From Colimorpha_A sp045591885 (GTDB lineage Bacteria > Bacillota > Clostridia > Oscillospirales > CAG-272), in assembly GCA_045591885.1 (NCBI GenBank), contig JAZNTT010000064.1, positions 1-19,821 of the forward strand: a stretch of 19,821 bases of DNA, in the 5' to 3' direction. The notes under the pieces are model-generated. The model searched no databases. It was not told the DNA's origin and saw only the letters and a list, made by a program, of their open reading frames with translations. How positions within the stretch are numbered: the stretch's first letter is position 1; every line of letters begins with the position of its first letter. This document shows, one piece after another, positions 7,110 through 13,600 of this stretch. The position numbers were made by a program, and so were the translations under genes.

Positions 7110-7501
7110 AACGTCCCCTCCGCATAAACACACCGGGACATAAGCCCCTCTTTTTTTAGAATGGCTACCGTCATGCCCGAAACGGGAACACCACCGATAG
7201 AAAAGCATCTTTTCTGATTGGAAACGTAAGGCGTTCCGATCGAGTAATCGCCGAGCTTCTCGTCAATACCGGAAGTGACCGCCGCAAGCCCGGAAACAGC
7301 ATCAACGCCGCCCTGAGCGTACAGCGTTTCTGCCTCGTATGCAACGGCAAGGCGGATCTTGTCCGTTATGACAGAAACGGGTGAGGATACGAGCATATCG
7401 ACGACGGTGCTCGCCGCTGATGCGATGTAATCGAACTCTTCATCGGGTATCATGCTTCCGCCGAAGGCTGAAACGTAGTAATCGTATGAAATGTATTTCA
7501 T
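7106..7501 (-). CDS. Phage head-tail connector (gp6-like adaptor)
   Basis: This 131-residue protein has the N-terminal pattern of gp6-like adaptors: YDYYVSAFGG, then an acidic DEEFDYIASAASTVVDML helix, and a second helix, KIRLAVAYEAETLYAQGG. Adaptors of this type form a ring below the portal in tailed phages. Position after the scaffold-like gene and before a probable head-completion gene agrees. It begins 10 nt after the previous stop and overlaps the next gene by 4 nt (ATGA). Confidence 0.7.
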   Translation of the reverse strand: MKYISYDYYVSAFGGSMIPDEEFDYIASAASTVVDMLVSSPVSVITDKIRLAVAYEAETLYAQGGVDAVSGLAAVTSGIDEKLGDYSIGTPYVSNQKRCFSIGGVPVSGMTVAILKKEGLMSRCVYAEGTL

Positions 7502-7511
7502 AAGCTCCTCC

Positions 7512-7955
7512 TTATCTCACCGTTCTGAAATTGAATGACTGTGCAGGAGCGTCGGCAGTATTGAATGCCGAAAAAACGGGAGCGTCAACCTTGTCGTGTC
7601 GGAACGCGCAGGGATCGCTATCCATAAGCTTCTCAAGCGCCGCCTTGATATTACCGCCGTCACATTCGGAAAGAACGCGGCGAAGCTCATTTTCTGCAAG
7701 CGCGGAAGAAGGCCGCGCATCCTTGACAATGCCGTCAATTACCCCTTTTTTGAAAGCAGCGTGCTTTTCGCTCTCAACGGAAAGAGAGGAGATCAATCCA
7801 TCCCGCTCGTCCGTCAAAGAAGCAATAACGGCGTCTTTTTCATCATAGTCCTTGCATTTTTCCTTGAGTGAAGAAACGCTCTTTCCGTATTCTGACATAA
7901 TGGAATCAATCGTGGACTTGTCCAGCCCAAGCTCTTCAAGAAATTCTCTTTTCAT
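7512..7955 (-). CDS. Phage scaffold-like protein (GP20-like)
   Basis: This 147-residue protein is highly charged and mostly helical: MKREFLEELGLDKSTIDSIM is followed by a coiled-coil stretch (SLKEKCKDYDEKDAVIASL onward to about residue 70). This is the profile of phage scaffolding proteins of the GP20 type, which help capsid shells assemble and then leave. Scaffolds are usually encoded just before the capsid gene; here the capsid lies upstream of the portal instead. The frame is open to 7982, but ATG 7955 has GGGAGGA at an ideal distance and leaves a 14-nt gap after the portal. Confidence 0.7.
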   Translation of the reverse strand: MKREFLEELGLDKSTIDSIMSEYGKSVSSLKEKCKDYDEKDAVIASLTDERDGLISSLSVESEKHAAFKKGVIDGIVKDARPSSALAENELRRVLSECDGGNIKAALEKLMDSDPCAFRHDKVDAPVFSAFNTADAPAQSFNFRTVR

Positions 7956-7969
7956 CTTAATTCCTCCCT

Positions 7970-9244
7970 TTATTTGTACCAACGCGCCTTGAACTCGTCA
8001 GGCGTTATTATTCCGCACTTCACGTCCTCGCGCCATGAGTCTCTTATAGAGTCACTGTCCTCAAGAACACCGTCACCGACAGTAATATTAAGCGACGGCT
8101 TGCCGATTCTCAGAGAGTAAAGAGACGAAAGAACAACGAGCGCTTCAAAAAGCTCGTTCAGAGCGTCCTTGAGCGAGTCTCTTATAGCTGACACGGTTGT
8201 ATAGGTTCTCTGACGCATAGAACGGATCTCTGTCGCGGTCTTCGCCACCTCGCTCGGATCCGAAAAAGTACCTCGAGCAATTCCGCAAGCATCCTCAACG
8301 AGCATTATTATCCTGTTGAGTCCGTTTATGAGAGATTCGTCTCGAAGCGTAGGTGCAAAAGTTTTGAACAGCTCGTTTGACGAACAGCAGGCGTCAAGCG
8401 CGTTAGTACGGAAAAGGCGCTCCTTCCCGAGTGGCAGAACAGGCTTACCGTCCTTGCCGATACGAAACGCTTCATCGCTTGCATCAACGGCAAGCTCGCC
8501 GCCCTCGAATTCCCAAATGAGACGTTCAAACTGCTTGTCTGCCTCGCGAATCAGATTTTCAGCGCGTCGGAATATCGGAACGCCAAAGGGCGAAAAGGGA
8601 TGTGCGGGATTCCCGAACGGCATGCCGAAATAGACGAACAGCGGATTGTATAGGCCCTTGATCTCAACTCGCGGAGAAATGCCTTCCCATTCCTTGACGT
8701 ATGAAAGCAAAGAGGGAGATGTCACGTTTTCACCCTCGAAAGCCCGATTGGTAATAACGTAACCGTCATCTGAGCGACGATGCTCCTCGATTCTTGTGTA
8801 AAGCTTTCCGCCTCTTTCGACACGGTAAATAAATGCACATTCATCTATTTTGCCGCTGACGTCTGTTCCGAGCGGAACGAAATTAAAGGGCAAAACTGTC
8901 TCGATACCGAGGCTTTTTCCGTCATATATCGGTTTGAAAACGATTCCGCCGAGCGCACATGCATACTCGACCGCCTTTTTTATCGTACACTTCAAAGTAT
9001 CGATGCAGGGAATCAACTCACCCTTTCCGTTTTCTGTACCGATGTCGAATTCAGCAACCGATAGAGTTGCAAGCTCCCTTGAAATAGAGGCGGCAAGATT
9101 GATTCCGTGACTGTCAAGATACATTTCGTAGCTCTTGCTCAGGTCAAGCATTTCGTCGCGAGAAATTATACCCGAAGGAATAAAGCTTCCGCCCGCCGCC
9201 CCCTTCGGACGGAAAAAGCGGGCAATATTTTCGTGTAGTTTCAA
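7970..9244 (-). CDS. Phage portal protein (SPP1 gp6-like)
   Basis: The 424-residue protein is the dodecameric ring through which DNA enters the capsid. Recognisable portal features include the N-terminal helical region after SGIISRDEMLDLSKSYEMYL, a central wing-like beta region (LPFNFVPLGTDVSGKIDECA), PFSPFGVPIFRRAENLIREA (residues ~219-238), and the helical GTFSDPSEVAKTATEIRSM near the stem. Length is typical for compact portals. Translation starts at TTG 9244, with GGAGG 7 nt upstream and no nearer ATG. It follows the capsid gene, separated by a strong hairpin. Confidence 0.85.
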   Translation of the reverse strand: MKLHENIARFFRPKGAAGGSFIPSGIISRDEMLDLSKSYEMYLDSHGINLAASISRELATLSVAEFDIGTENGKGELIPCIDTLKCTIKKAVEYACALGGIVFKPIYDGKSLGIETVLPFNFVPLGTDVSGKIDECAFIYRVERGGKLYTRIEEHRRSDDGYVITNRAFEGENVTSPSLLSYVKEWEGISPRVEIKGLYNPLFVYFGMPFGNPAHPFSPFGVPIFRRAENLIREADKQFERLIWEFEGGELAVDASDEAFRIGKDGKPVLPLGKERLFRTNALDACCSSNELFKTFAPTLRDESLINGLNRIIMLVEDACGIARGTFSDPSEVAKTATEIRSMRQRTYTTVSAIRDSLKDALNELFEALVVLSSLYSLRIGKPSLNITVGDGVLEDSDSIRDSWREDVKCGIITPDEFKARWYK

Positions 9245-9271
9245 AACAGTACCTCCGTTTGGTTTAGTTGA

Positions 9272-9295
9272 GGGACCCCGCGTTTGCGGGGTCCC
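9272..9295 (-). promoter_or_regulatory. 10-bp hairpin after the capsid gene
   Basis: GGGACCCCGC/GCGGGGTCCC with a 4-nt loop lies between the capsid stop and the portal start. No T run follows it on the coding strand, so it is more likely to stabilise the upstream capsid message or slow transcription than to end it. Confidence 0.6.
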
Positions 9296-9306
9296 GATCT
9301 GTTGTC

Positions 9307-10197
9307 TTACTCGTCGGTGAGTACGAAAGCAACGCCCTTAACGCGGTTAGCGAGAAGGAATACGTCCTCAAAGCTTTCCTCGTAGTAAACGTACTTACCG
9401 CCGGTAGAGGCAGAAGGCTCGTCAAGGCAGGCAAATTCGTATGAAACTGGGGTGATGATCGACTCGGGATGAATGAGCATCATGCTGATCTGCATAGCAC
9501 CCTCATCGATGTTCCAGCCGTTTTCAAAGGTGTAGGCGGTCTTCATAAGAGAAGCGGGAACCTCAACAACGCTTACGCCGTCAAGGGTGGTAACGGTTCG
9601 GTTTATATCACCGCCGTTCTTTACGTCAAAGCTTCTGCCGATAGCAGAGGAATTTTTGAGTGCCTTCATAACGGAGGGGGTAACGTAAAGTATTCTGCCG
9701 GACACGGGAACGCGGTTCTCGGTCATCTTCGCCATGAGATCGTCGAAAAGTGAAAGAACGTTTTCGCTCGTAACCTCAAGAACGACGGGATCCTCACCCA
9801 GGTCGGACCAGTCGGCGTAGATCTTTGAAACGGTATAAGCATCCATTTCAGGGAACTTGTGCTCGTTGTTGAAAACAGAGGTTATGTTCGCAATAGTTGC
9901 GGCATAATTGGTCTGGTCAACGTCAGCGGGATGAATGAGAGTGCTCCACTTTCTCTGGTTGGTAAGCAGCTTTTCCTCCCACTGATTCTCGTAATTACGG
10001 GAGAGTGCTTCGACACCGTCTCTATCAGAGGCGGTTCTTCCCGTGGTGCTTATTACGGGAATCTCGATTGTTTTGCCGCCCTTAAAGCGGTAGCGGCCGT
10101 TGTTCGGGGTGGCATAAAGCGCACCGAAGTTGAGCGCGTAGGGAAATGCCTGCGCCAGCTGGTCGGAATAGACCTTTGCATAATTAAGATCGTTCAT
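9307..10197 (-). CDS. Major capsid protein (HK97-fold)
   Basis: This 296-residue protein resembles Firmicute phage coat proteins of the HK97 fold. Signs are the N-terminal arm (YSDQLAQAFPYALNFGALY), the strand GKTIEIPVISTTGRTASDRD, the helix-rich ATIANITSVFNNEHKFPEMD (residues ~103-122), and SGRILYVTPSVMKALKNS typical of the A-domain. No protease domain or cleavage delta-region is evident, which agrees with a separate scaffold. AAAGGAG precedes ATG 10197. The gene is flanked by hairpins on both sides (10259-10274 and 9272-9295), as fits a product needed in excess. Confidence 0.85.
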   Translation of the reverse strand: MNDLNYAKVYSDQLAQAFPYALNFGALYATPNNGRYRFKGGKTIEIPVISTTGRTASDRDGVEALSRNYENQWEEKLLTNQRKWSTLIHPADVDQTNYAATIANITSVFNNEHKFPEMDAYTVSKIYADWSDLGEDPVVLEVTSENVLSLFDDLMAKMTENRVPVSGRILYVTPSVMKALKNSSAIGRSFDVKNGGDINRTVTTLDGVSVVEVPASLMKTAYTFENGWNIDEGAMQISMMLIHPESIITPVSYEFACLDEPSASTGGKYVYYEESFEDVFLLANRVKGVAFVLTDE

Positions 10198-10284
10198 TTG
10201 TTTTCTCCTTTGTTTTTAAAAAAATATTTATATCATCGTGCTTATTTACGCCGATTTTTCGCCTCGGCAGGCGAGGGCACGGTG
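10198..10284 (-). promoter_or_regulatory. Capsid leader with hairpin
   Basis: The 87-nt gap between terminase and capsid is the longest inside the block. It holds TCGCCT/AGGCGA (10259-10274), an A/T-rich stretch (ATATAAATATT), and then the capsid ribosome binding site. No consensus -35/-10 pair is clear, but a separate promoter or processing site is possible. Confidence 0.35.
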
Positions 10285-11502
10285 TTATCCAATTAATTTC
10301 ATCGCGTCGCGCTCGATGGAGTATTCAAGCGCATCAAGACTGTCAATGTCTGTGCTTCCGTTGTCAAGACGCTCATCGTGGGCGCCGTCCTGACGGTAAA
10401 GGGCAGTTGAAAGCGCGTTTTTGACGCTTTCGGCATCGAAGCAAATATAAAAACGTCTTTGCGCCATAAGCCGACAGGTGAGCCGTATTCGGTCGTTGAC
10501 TGGCGATTTTTTGGCAAGCCGTATGGCACAACCAAGTCCCGCCTGCCGAGAAGCCTTTTTGAGAGACCGAATGAGTATCGGCTCGGCGTTATCGCAGTAG
10601 ACCTGACCGACACTCCCGAAATCGTGCTCGACGGAATGAATAAAATCGCAAAACAGCTCACCAAGCCGATCACTGTCAATGAGCGAGGAATGAAGCTCAC
10701 TGCGTAGAATGGCAACGCTTTCATAGTTGCCTACAGTGCCGGTTGCAACGAAAGCCGTCGCACTCTTGTTTCCGCCGAAGTCGATCCCGACGGTGATTTT
10801 CGAAAACGTAAGGCGAGAGATCTCCTGCCGGGAAAGTAAAAAGGAATTTGGGTCATCGGCAAAACGGCGGTAGATGATACCCTCCGCCGCAACCCAACGG
10901 CCGAGAATGTATCGGTCGTAGTAAACGGTGCCCTCGTATTCCTTTTTCAAGCTGTGCACGAAGGAGGGAGAGAGAAAGGGATTGTCGTCGATAACGTAGC
11001 TCTGATGGAAAATATCGGCATCACTATCGAGAAACCTTTTAAACCAATGCTCGGGACCAACGGGATTGCAGGTGCCGTCAAAGACCGAATGATCCTTGTC
11101 AAGACGGCTTTTGAGCATCTCAAAAACGTTTTCGCTCCAGGTTGTGATCTCGTCGCCGTAAGCGTACTCAATTCCGCTTCCTTGAAGCTTTGACGCCTGA
11201 TCGCCGCGTCCCGCACCGACAAGCCAGCACTTATGCCCGAAAAGCATGACGGTGTCATTGCTTGACGGCTTCCCGACGAAGAACTCACCCCAGATCTCTC
11301 TCATCGGATCGAGAATGTTACGGCAAAGAGTCGAGACCGTGGTTCCGATAAGGACGATAAGTCCCTCGCCTCGGCAGGCGCGTATCCGCTTTGGAATCAT
11401 AAAATAATCACAGTATGTCTTGCCGGATCGCGTGGCTCCGCTCTTTATGTTCCACCTGTGGGTCGCACCGTCAAAATATTCTCTTTGCTTGTGACTGAAC
11501 AT
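10285..11502 (-). CDS. Phage terminase large subunit (PBSX-type)
   Basis: The 405-residue motor packages DNA into the capsid with an ATPase and cuts it with an RNase H-like nuclease. Walker A GATRSGKT (residues 22-29, Lys28), Walker B with D117-E118 (YAYGDEIT), and a coupling region near GTCNPVGPEHW (143-153) are present. In the nuclease, Asp241 (VGIDFGG), Asp304 (YCDNAEP) and Asp387/Asp390 (DIDSLDALEY) supply the metal-binding acids. All key residues appear intact, arguing against long-term decay. It starts at ATG 11502 behind GGGAGGTGA. It is the first gene of the block and has no small-subunit gene upstream, where the divergent dapA leader begins within about 120 bp. Confidence 0.92.
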   Translation of the reverse strand: MFSHKQREYFDGATHRWNIKSGATRSGKTYCDYFMIPKRIRACRGEGLIVLIGTTVSTLCRNILDPMREIWGEFFVGKPSSNDTVMLFGHKCWLVGAGRGDQASKLQGSGIEYAYGDEITTWSENVFEMLKSRLDKDHSVFDGTCNPVGPEHWFKRFLDSDADIFHQSYVIDDNPFLSPSFVHSLKKEYEGTVYYDRYILGRWVAAEGIIYRRFADDPNSFLLSRQEISRLTFSKITVGIDFGGNKSATAFVATGTVGNYESVAILRSELHSSLIDSDRLGELFCDFIHSVEHDFGSVGQVYCDNAEPILIRSLKKASRQAGLGCAIRLAKKSPVNDRIRLTCRLMAQRRFYICFDAESVKNALSTALYRQDGAHDERLDNGSTDIDSLDALEYSIERDAMKLIG

Positions 11503-11618
11503 CGTCTCACCTCCCTAGGCATAAACAGAATACCATAACGAAAAAGATAATTCGCCCCGACTTTTTCCCCTCTTTTTCCCTCGTTTTTACAAAACCGAAT
11601 AAAAATTTACATCTATGC

Positions 11619-11647
11619 TTGACATATAGAAATATGTGTGCTAAAAT
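11619..11647 (+). promoter_or_regulatory. Strong promoter of the dapA-dapB-lysA operon
   Basis: TTGACA (11619-11624), 17 bp, TAAAAT (11642-11647), with TG one base before the -10. Transcription would start near 11654, just before the first strand of the riboswitch P1 stem. Confidence 0.85.
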
Positions 11648-11657
11648 AAACGCGTAC

Positions 11658-11802
11658 ACAGTAAAGGTGCATCCGTGAAAGAGTACCGCTTGTTAAAAGA
11701 TCCCGATGGCGACGGGAGATGATGGGCGGGAAAGGGCAGGGTGCCGAAAGAGAGAAGCCGCCGCCCTTTCTTGGTTCTTCAAAATAAGATTTGCTGAACT
11801 GT
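11658..11802 (+). promoter_or_regulatory. Lysine riboswitch (L-box) aptamer
   Basis: The leader contains the ordered L-box signatures: AAAGGTGC (11663-11670), AAGAGTA (11679-11685), GGGAAAGGG (11728-11736), GTGCCGAAAG (11741-11750) and the closing CTGAACTGTC (11794-11803). P1 pairs ACAGT (11658-11662) with ACTGT (11798-11802). This class binds L-lysine and normally lowers expression of lysine genes when lysine is plentiful. It sits between a strong promoter and dapA, as expected. The conserved elements were matched from memory of the B. subtilis lysC leader. Confidence 0.85.
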
Positions 11803-11869
11803 CGCCGAAGAAATCGGCGGAGCGTTATCTGTAAAGCCTCGGGCGTTGCCCGCGGTGTATGCTATGATG

Positions 11870-11900
11870 CTCGGACTTTACTGTTCGGGTATTTTTATTT
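11870..11900 (+). terminator. Riboswitch-controlled terminator before dapA
   Basis: CTCGGAC pairs with GTTCGGG (7 bp with two G-U pairs, loop TTTACT), followed by the T-rich TATTTTTATTTT. The stretch CTTTACTGT (11876-11884) inside it is the exact complement of ACAGTAAAG (11658-11666), the 5' strand of P1, so the two structures should compete. Confidence 0.65.
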
Positions 11901-11916
11901 TAATATGGAGAAAGCC

Positions 11917-12804
11917 ATGAAAAAAACAGTATTTACGGGCGCGGCAAGCGCAATAATAACCCCCTTTGACAAGGACGGGAAGGTAGACTATAAGGCGTTT
12001 GCAGATCTTGTCGAATGGCAGATCGAGGAAGGAATTGACGCGATAGTTGTTTGCGGAACGACGGGCGAATCGTCGACGCTTTCCGACGAAGAGCACCGCG
12101 AGTGCATCTCCTTTATGGTAAAGCAGGTCGCAGGCAGAGTTCCCGTTATCGCAGGAACAGGAAGCAACTGTACCGAGTACGCAGTTGATATGACAAAATT
12201 CGCATGCGAGACAGGCGCAGACGCAGTCCTTTGCGTAACCCCTTACTATAACAAGACTACCCAGAAGGGACTTATCAAGATGTATACCGAGATCGCTGAC
12301 GCGTCGACGGTTCCGGTCATCCTCTATAACGTCCCCTCGCGTACGGGCGTGAATATTGAGCCGGAGACCTACGCAGTGCTCGCAGAGCATCCGAACATCG
12401 TCGGAATCAAGGAAGCAAACGGCAATATCGGTAAGATAGTCGAGACCTTTGCTCTTTGCGGAGATAAGCTCGATATATACAGCGGAAATGATGACCAGAT
12501 CGTTCCGATAATGGCTCTCGGCGGAAAGGGCGTAATCTCGGTTCTTTCAAACCCGATGCCTAAGGAGACCTCCGAGCTTTGTAAGCTTGCCGCAAGCGGC
12601 AATATCAAGGGAGCGGCTGAGCTTCAGTATAAGTACCTCTCCTTCATCAAGGCGCTCTTCTCCGAGGTAAACCCGATTCCCGTAAAGGCTGCAATGGCAC
12701 ACATGGGCTACGGTGAAAACGTCCTCCGTTCTCCCCTCTGCCCGATGGAGGAGAAAAACGAGGCTAAGCTCGTATCTGAAATGCAGAAACTCGGACTCAT
12801 ATAA
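11917..12804 (+). CDS. dapA: 4-Hydroxy-tetrahydrodipicolinate synthase
   Basis: DapA condenses pyruvate with aspartate-4-semialdehyde, the first committed step to DAP and lysine. The 295-residue TIM-barrel protein has the GTTGESSTL loop (residues 47-55), Tyr137 and Arg142 in LYNVPSRTG, and the Schiff-base Lys165 in VGIKEANGN. All active-site motifs are present. I place the start at ATG 11917, giving MKKTVFTGAAS and a GGAG 6 nt upstream; ATG 11905 is in frame but lacks a binding site. It is the first gene of the operon under the lysine riboswitch. dapB follows after 14 nt. Confidence 0.96.
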   Translation: MKKTVFTGAASAIITPFDKDGKVDYKAFADLVEWQIEEGIDAIVVCGTTGESSTLSDEEHRECISFMVKQVAGRVPVIAGTGSNCTEYAVDMTKFACETGADAVLCVTPYYNKTTQKGLIKMYTEIADASTVPVILYNVPSRTGVNIEPETYAVLAEHPNIVGIKEANGNIGKIVETFALCGDKLDIYSGNDDQIVPIMALGGKGVISVLSNPMPKETSELCKLAASGNIKGAAELQYKYLSFIKALFSEVNPIPVKAAMAHMGYGENVLRSPLCPMEEKNEAKLVSEMQKLGLI

Positions 12805-12818
12805 GGAAGTAAAAATAA

Positions 12819-13553
12819 GTGAAAATAATTCTTGTAGGCGCTCTCGGAAGAATGGGCGCGCAGGTAAAAAACGCGGCAGAAAAGCTGGGATATGAGATCG
12901 CGGCAACGGTAGACGTCGGCTACGTGACTGACGGAGACGGCTGCTACGCATCAATAAATTTCGTTAAAGAAAAAGCCGACGTGATAATCGACTTCTCATA
13001 CCACGCAGTAACTGAAGAGATCGTTGCTTACGCGGCAGAGAATAAGATCCCCGCAATAATCTGCACGACGGGACATACCGAGCCAGAGAAAAACGAGATA
13101 GTTAAAGCATCCGAAAAAACAGCAGTATTCTATTCGGGCAATATGTCGATAGGAATCGCAACGCTCTGCGACGCAGTAAAGCGCGTCGTGTCGGTGTTCC
13201 CCGACGCAGACGTTGAGATCTGCGAAACTCATCATAACAGAAAGCTCGATGCTCCGAGCGGTACAGCCCTTATGCTCTTTGACGCAGTCAAGGAAGTCCG
13301 CCCCGATGCAGTGCCTGTAAATGGCAGATCGGGACAAGCCAAGCGCGAAAAGAACGACGTCGGTATCTCGGCGCTTCGTATGGGAAATATAGTAGGTATA
13401 CATGAGGTCGCGATCTGCACCGATAACGAGCGCATAACGCTCAAGCACGAGGCGTTTGACCGCGCACTGTTCGCGGACGGAGCGATCAAGGCGGCGGAAT
13501 ACCTTATCGGTAAGCCCGCAGGCTTCTATAATATGAAAACAATGCTTAAATAA
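12819..13553 (+). CDS. dapB: 4-Hydroxy-tetrahydrodipicolinate reductase
   Basis: DapB reduces the DapA product to tetrahydrodipicolinate, the substrate of Ddh. The 244-residue protein has the nucleotide-binding start VGALGRMG (residues 6-13), CTTGHT (82-87), and the family signature ETHHNRKLDAPSGTA (136-150) with catalytic His138/His139 and Lys142. Translation starts at GTG 12819 behind AAGGAAG; no ATG fits. It lies 14 nt after dapA and is surely co-transcribed. A stable UUCG hairpin separates it from lysA. Confidence 0.95.
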   Translation: MKIILVGALGRMGAQVKNAAEKLGYEIAATVDVGYVTDGDGCYASINFVKEKADVIIDFSYHAVTEEIVAYAAENKIPAIICTTGHTEPEKNEIVKASEKTAVFYSGNMSIGIATLCDAVKRVVSVFPDADVEICETHHNRKLDAPSGTALMLFDAVKEVRPDAVPVNGRSGQAKREKNDVGISALRMGNIVGIHEVAICTDNERITLKHEAFDRALFADGAIKAAEYLIGKPAGFYNMKTMLK

Positions 13554-13556
13554 AAT

Positions 13557-13584
13557 AAACGAAAGCCGTTCGCGGCTTTCGTTT
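13557..13584 (+). terminator. UUCG-capped hairpin between dapB and lysA
   Basis: AAACGAAAGCCG/CGGCTTTCGTTT is a perfect 12-bp stem on a TTCG tetraloop. Only TTT ends the stem, so termination is probably partial. It may set a lower lysA level or mark a processing site. Confidence 0.6.
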
Positions 13585-13600
13585 GCTAAAAGGACAAAAA

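Larger units (their letters stand above)
4291..11502 (-). mobile_element. Compact phage-derived capsid-packaging-lysis block
   Basis: Twelve genes on one strand, most overlapping or separated by under 15 nt, encode terminase large subunit, capsid, portal, scaffold-like protein, connector, small structural proteins, fibre-like protein, XhlA-like protein, holin and endolysin. No integrase, small terminase, tape measure, tail tube, replication or repressor gene is present between ddh and dapA, and I see no direct repeats of useful length at the edges. It is clearly of phage origin. Whether it is a defective prophage, a satellite or a domesticated particle-forming cassette is open. The limits given are those of the recognisable phage genes, not mapped attachment sites. 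Confidence 0.8.

Noticed and set aside
11507..11536. Nine-codon ORF ending in the terL Shine-Dalgarno (minus strand)
   Set aside because: No ribosome binding site precedes it and so short a frame is expected by chance.
3762..11618. Attachment-site direct repeats flanking the phage block
   Set aside because: Comparing the two edges by eye gave only 6-base matches such as CCATAA, no more than chance.
13583..13600. TTG start extending lysA by six residues
   Set aside because: It sits in the UUCG hairpin and lacks a binding site; ATG 13601 has AAAAGGA.
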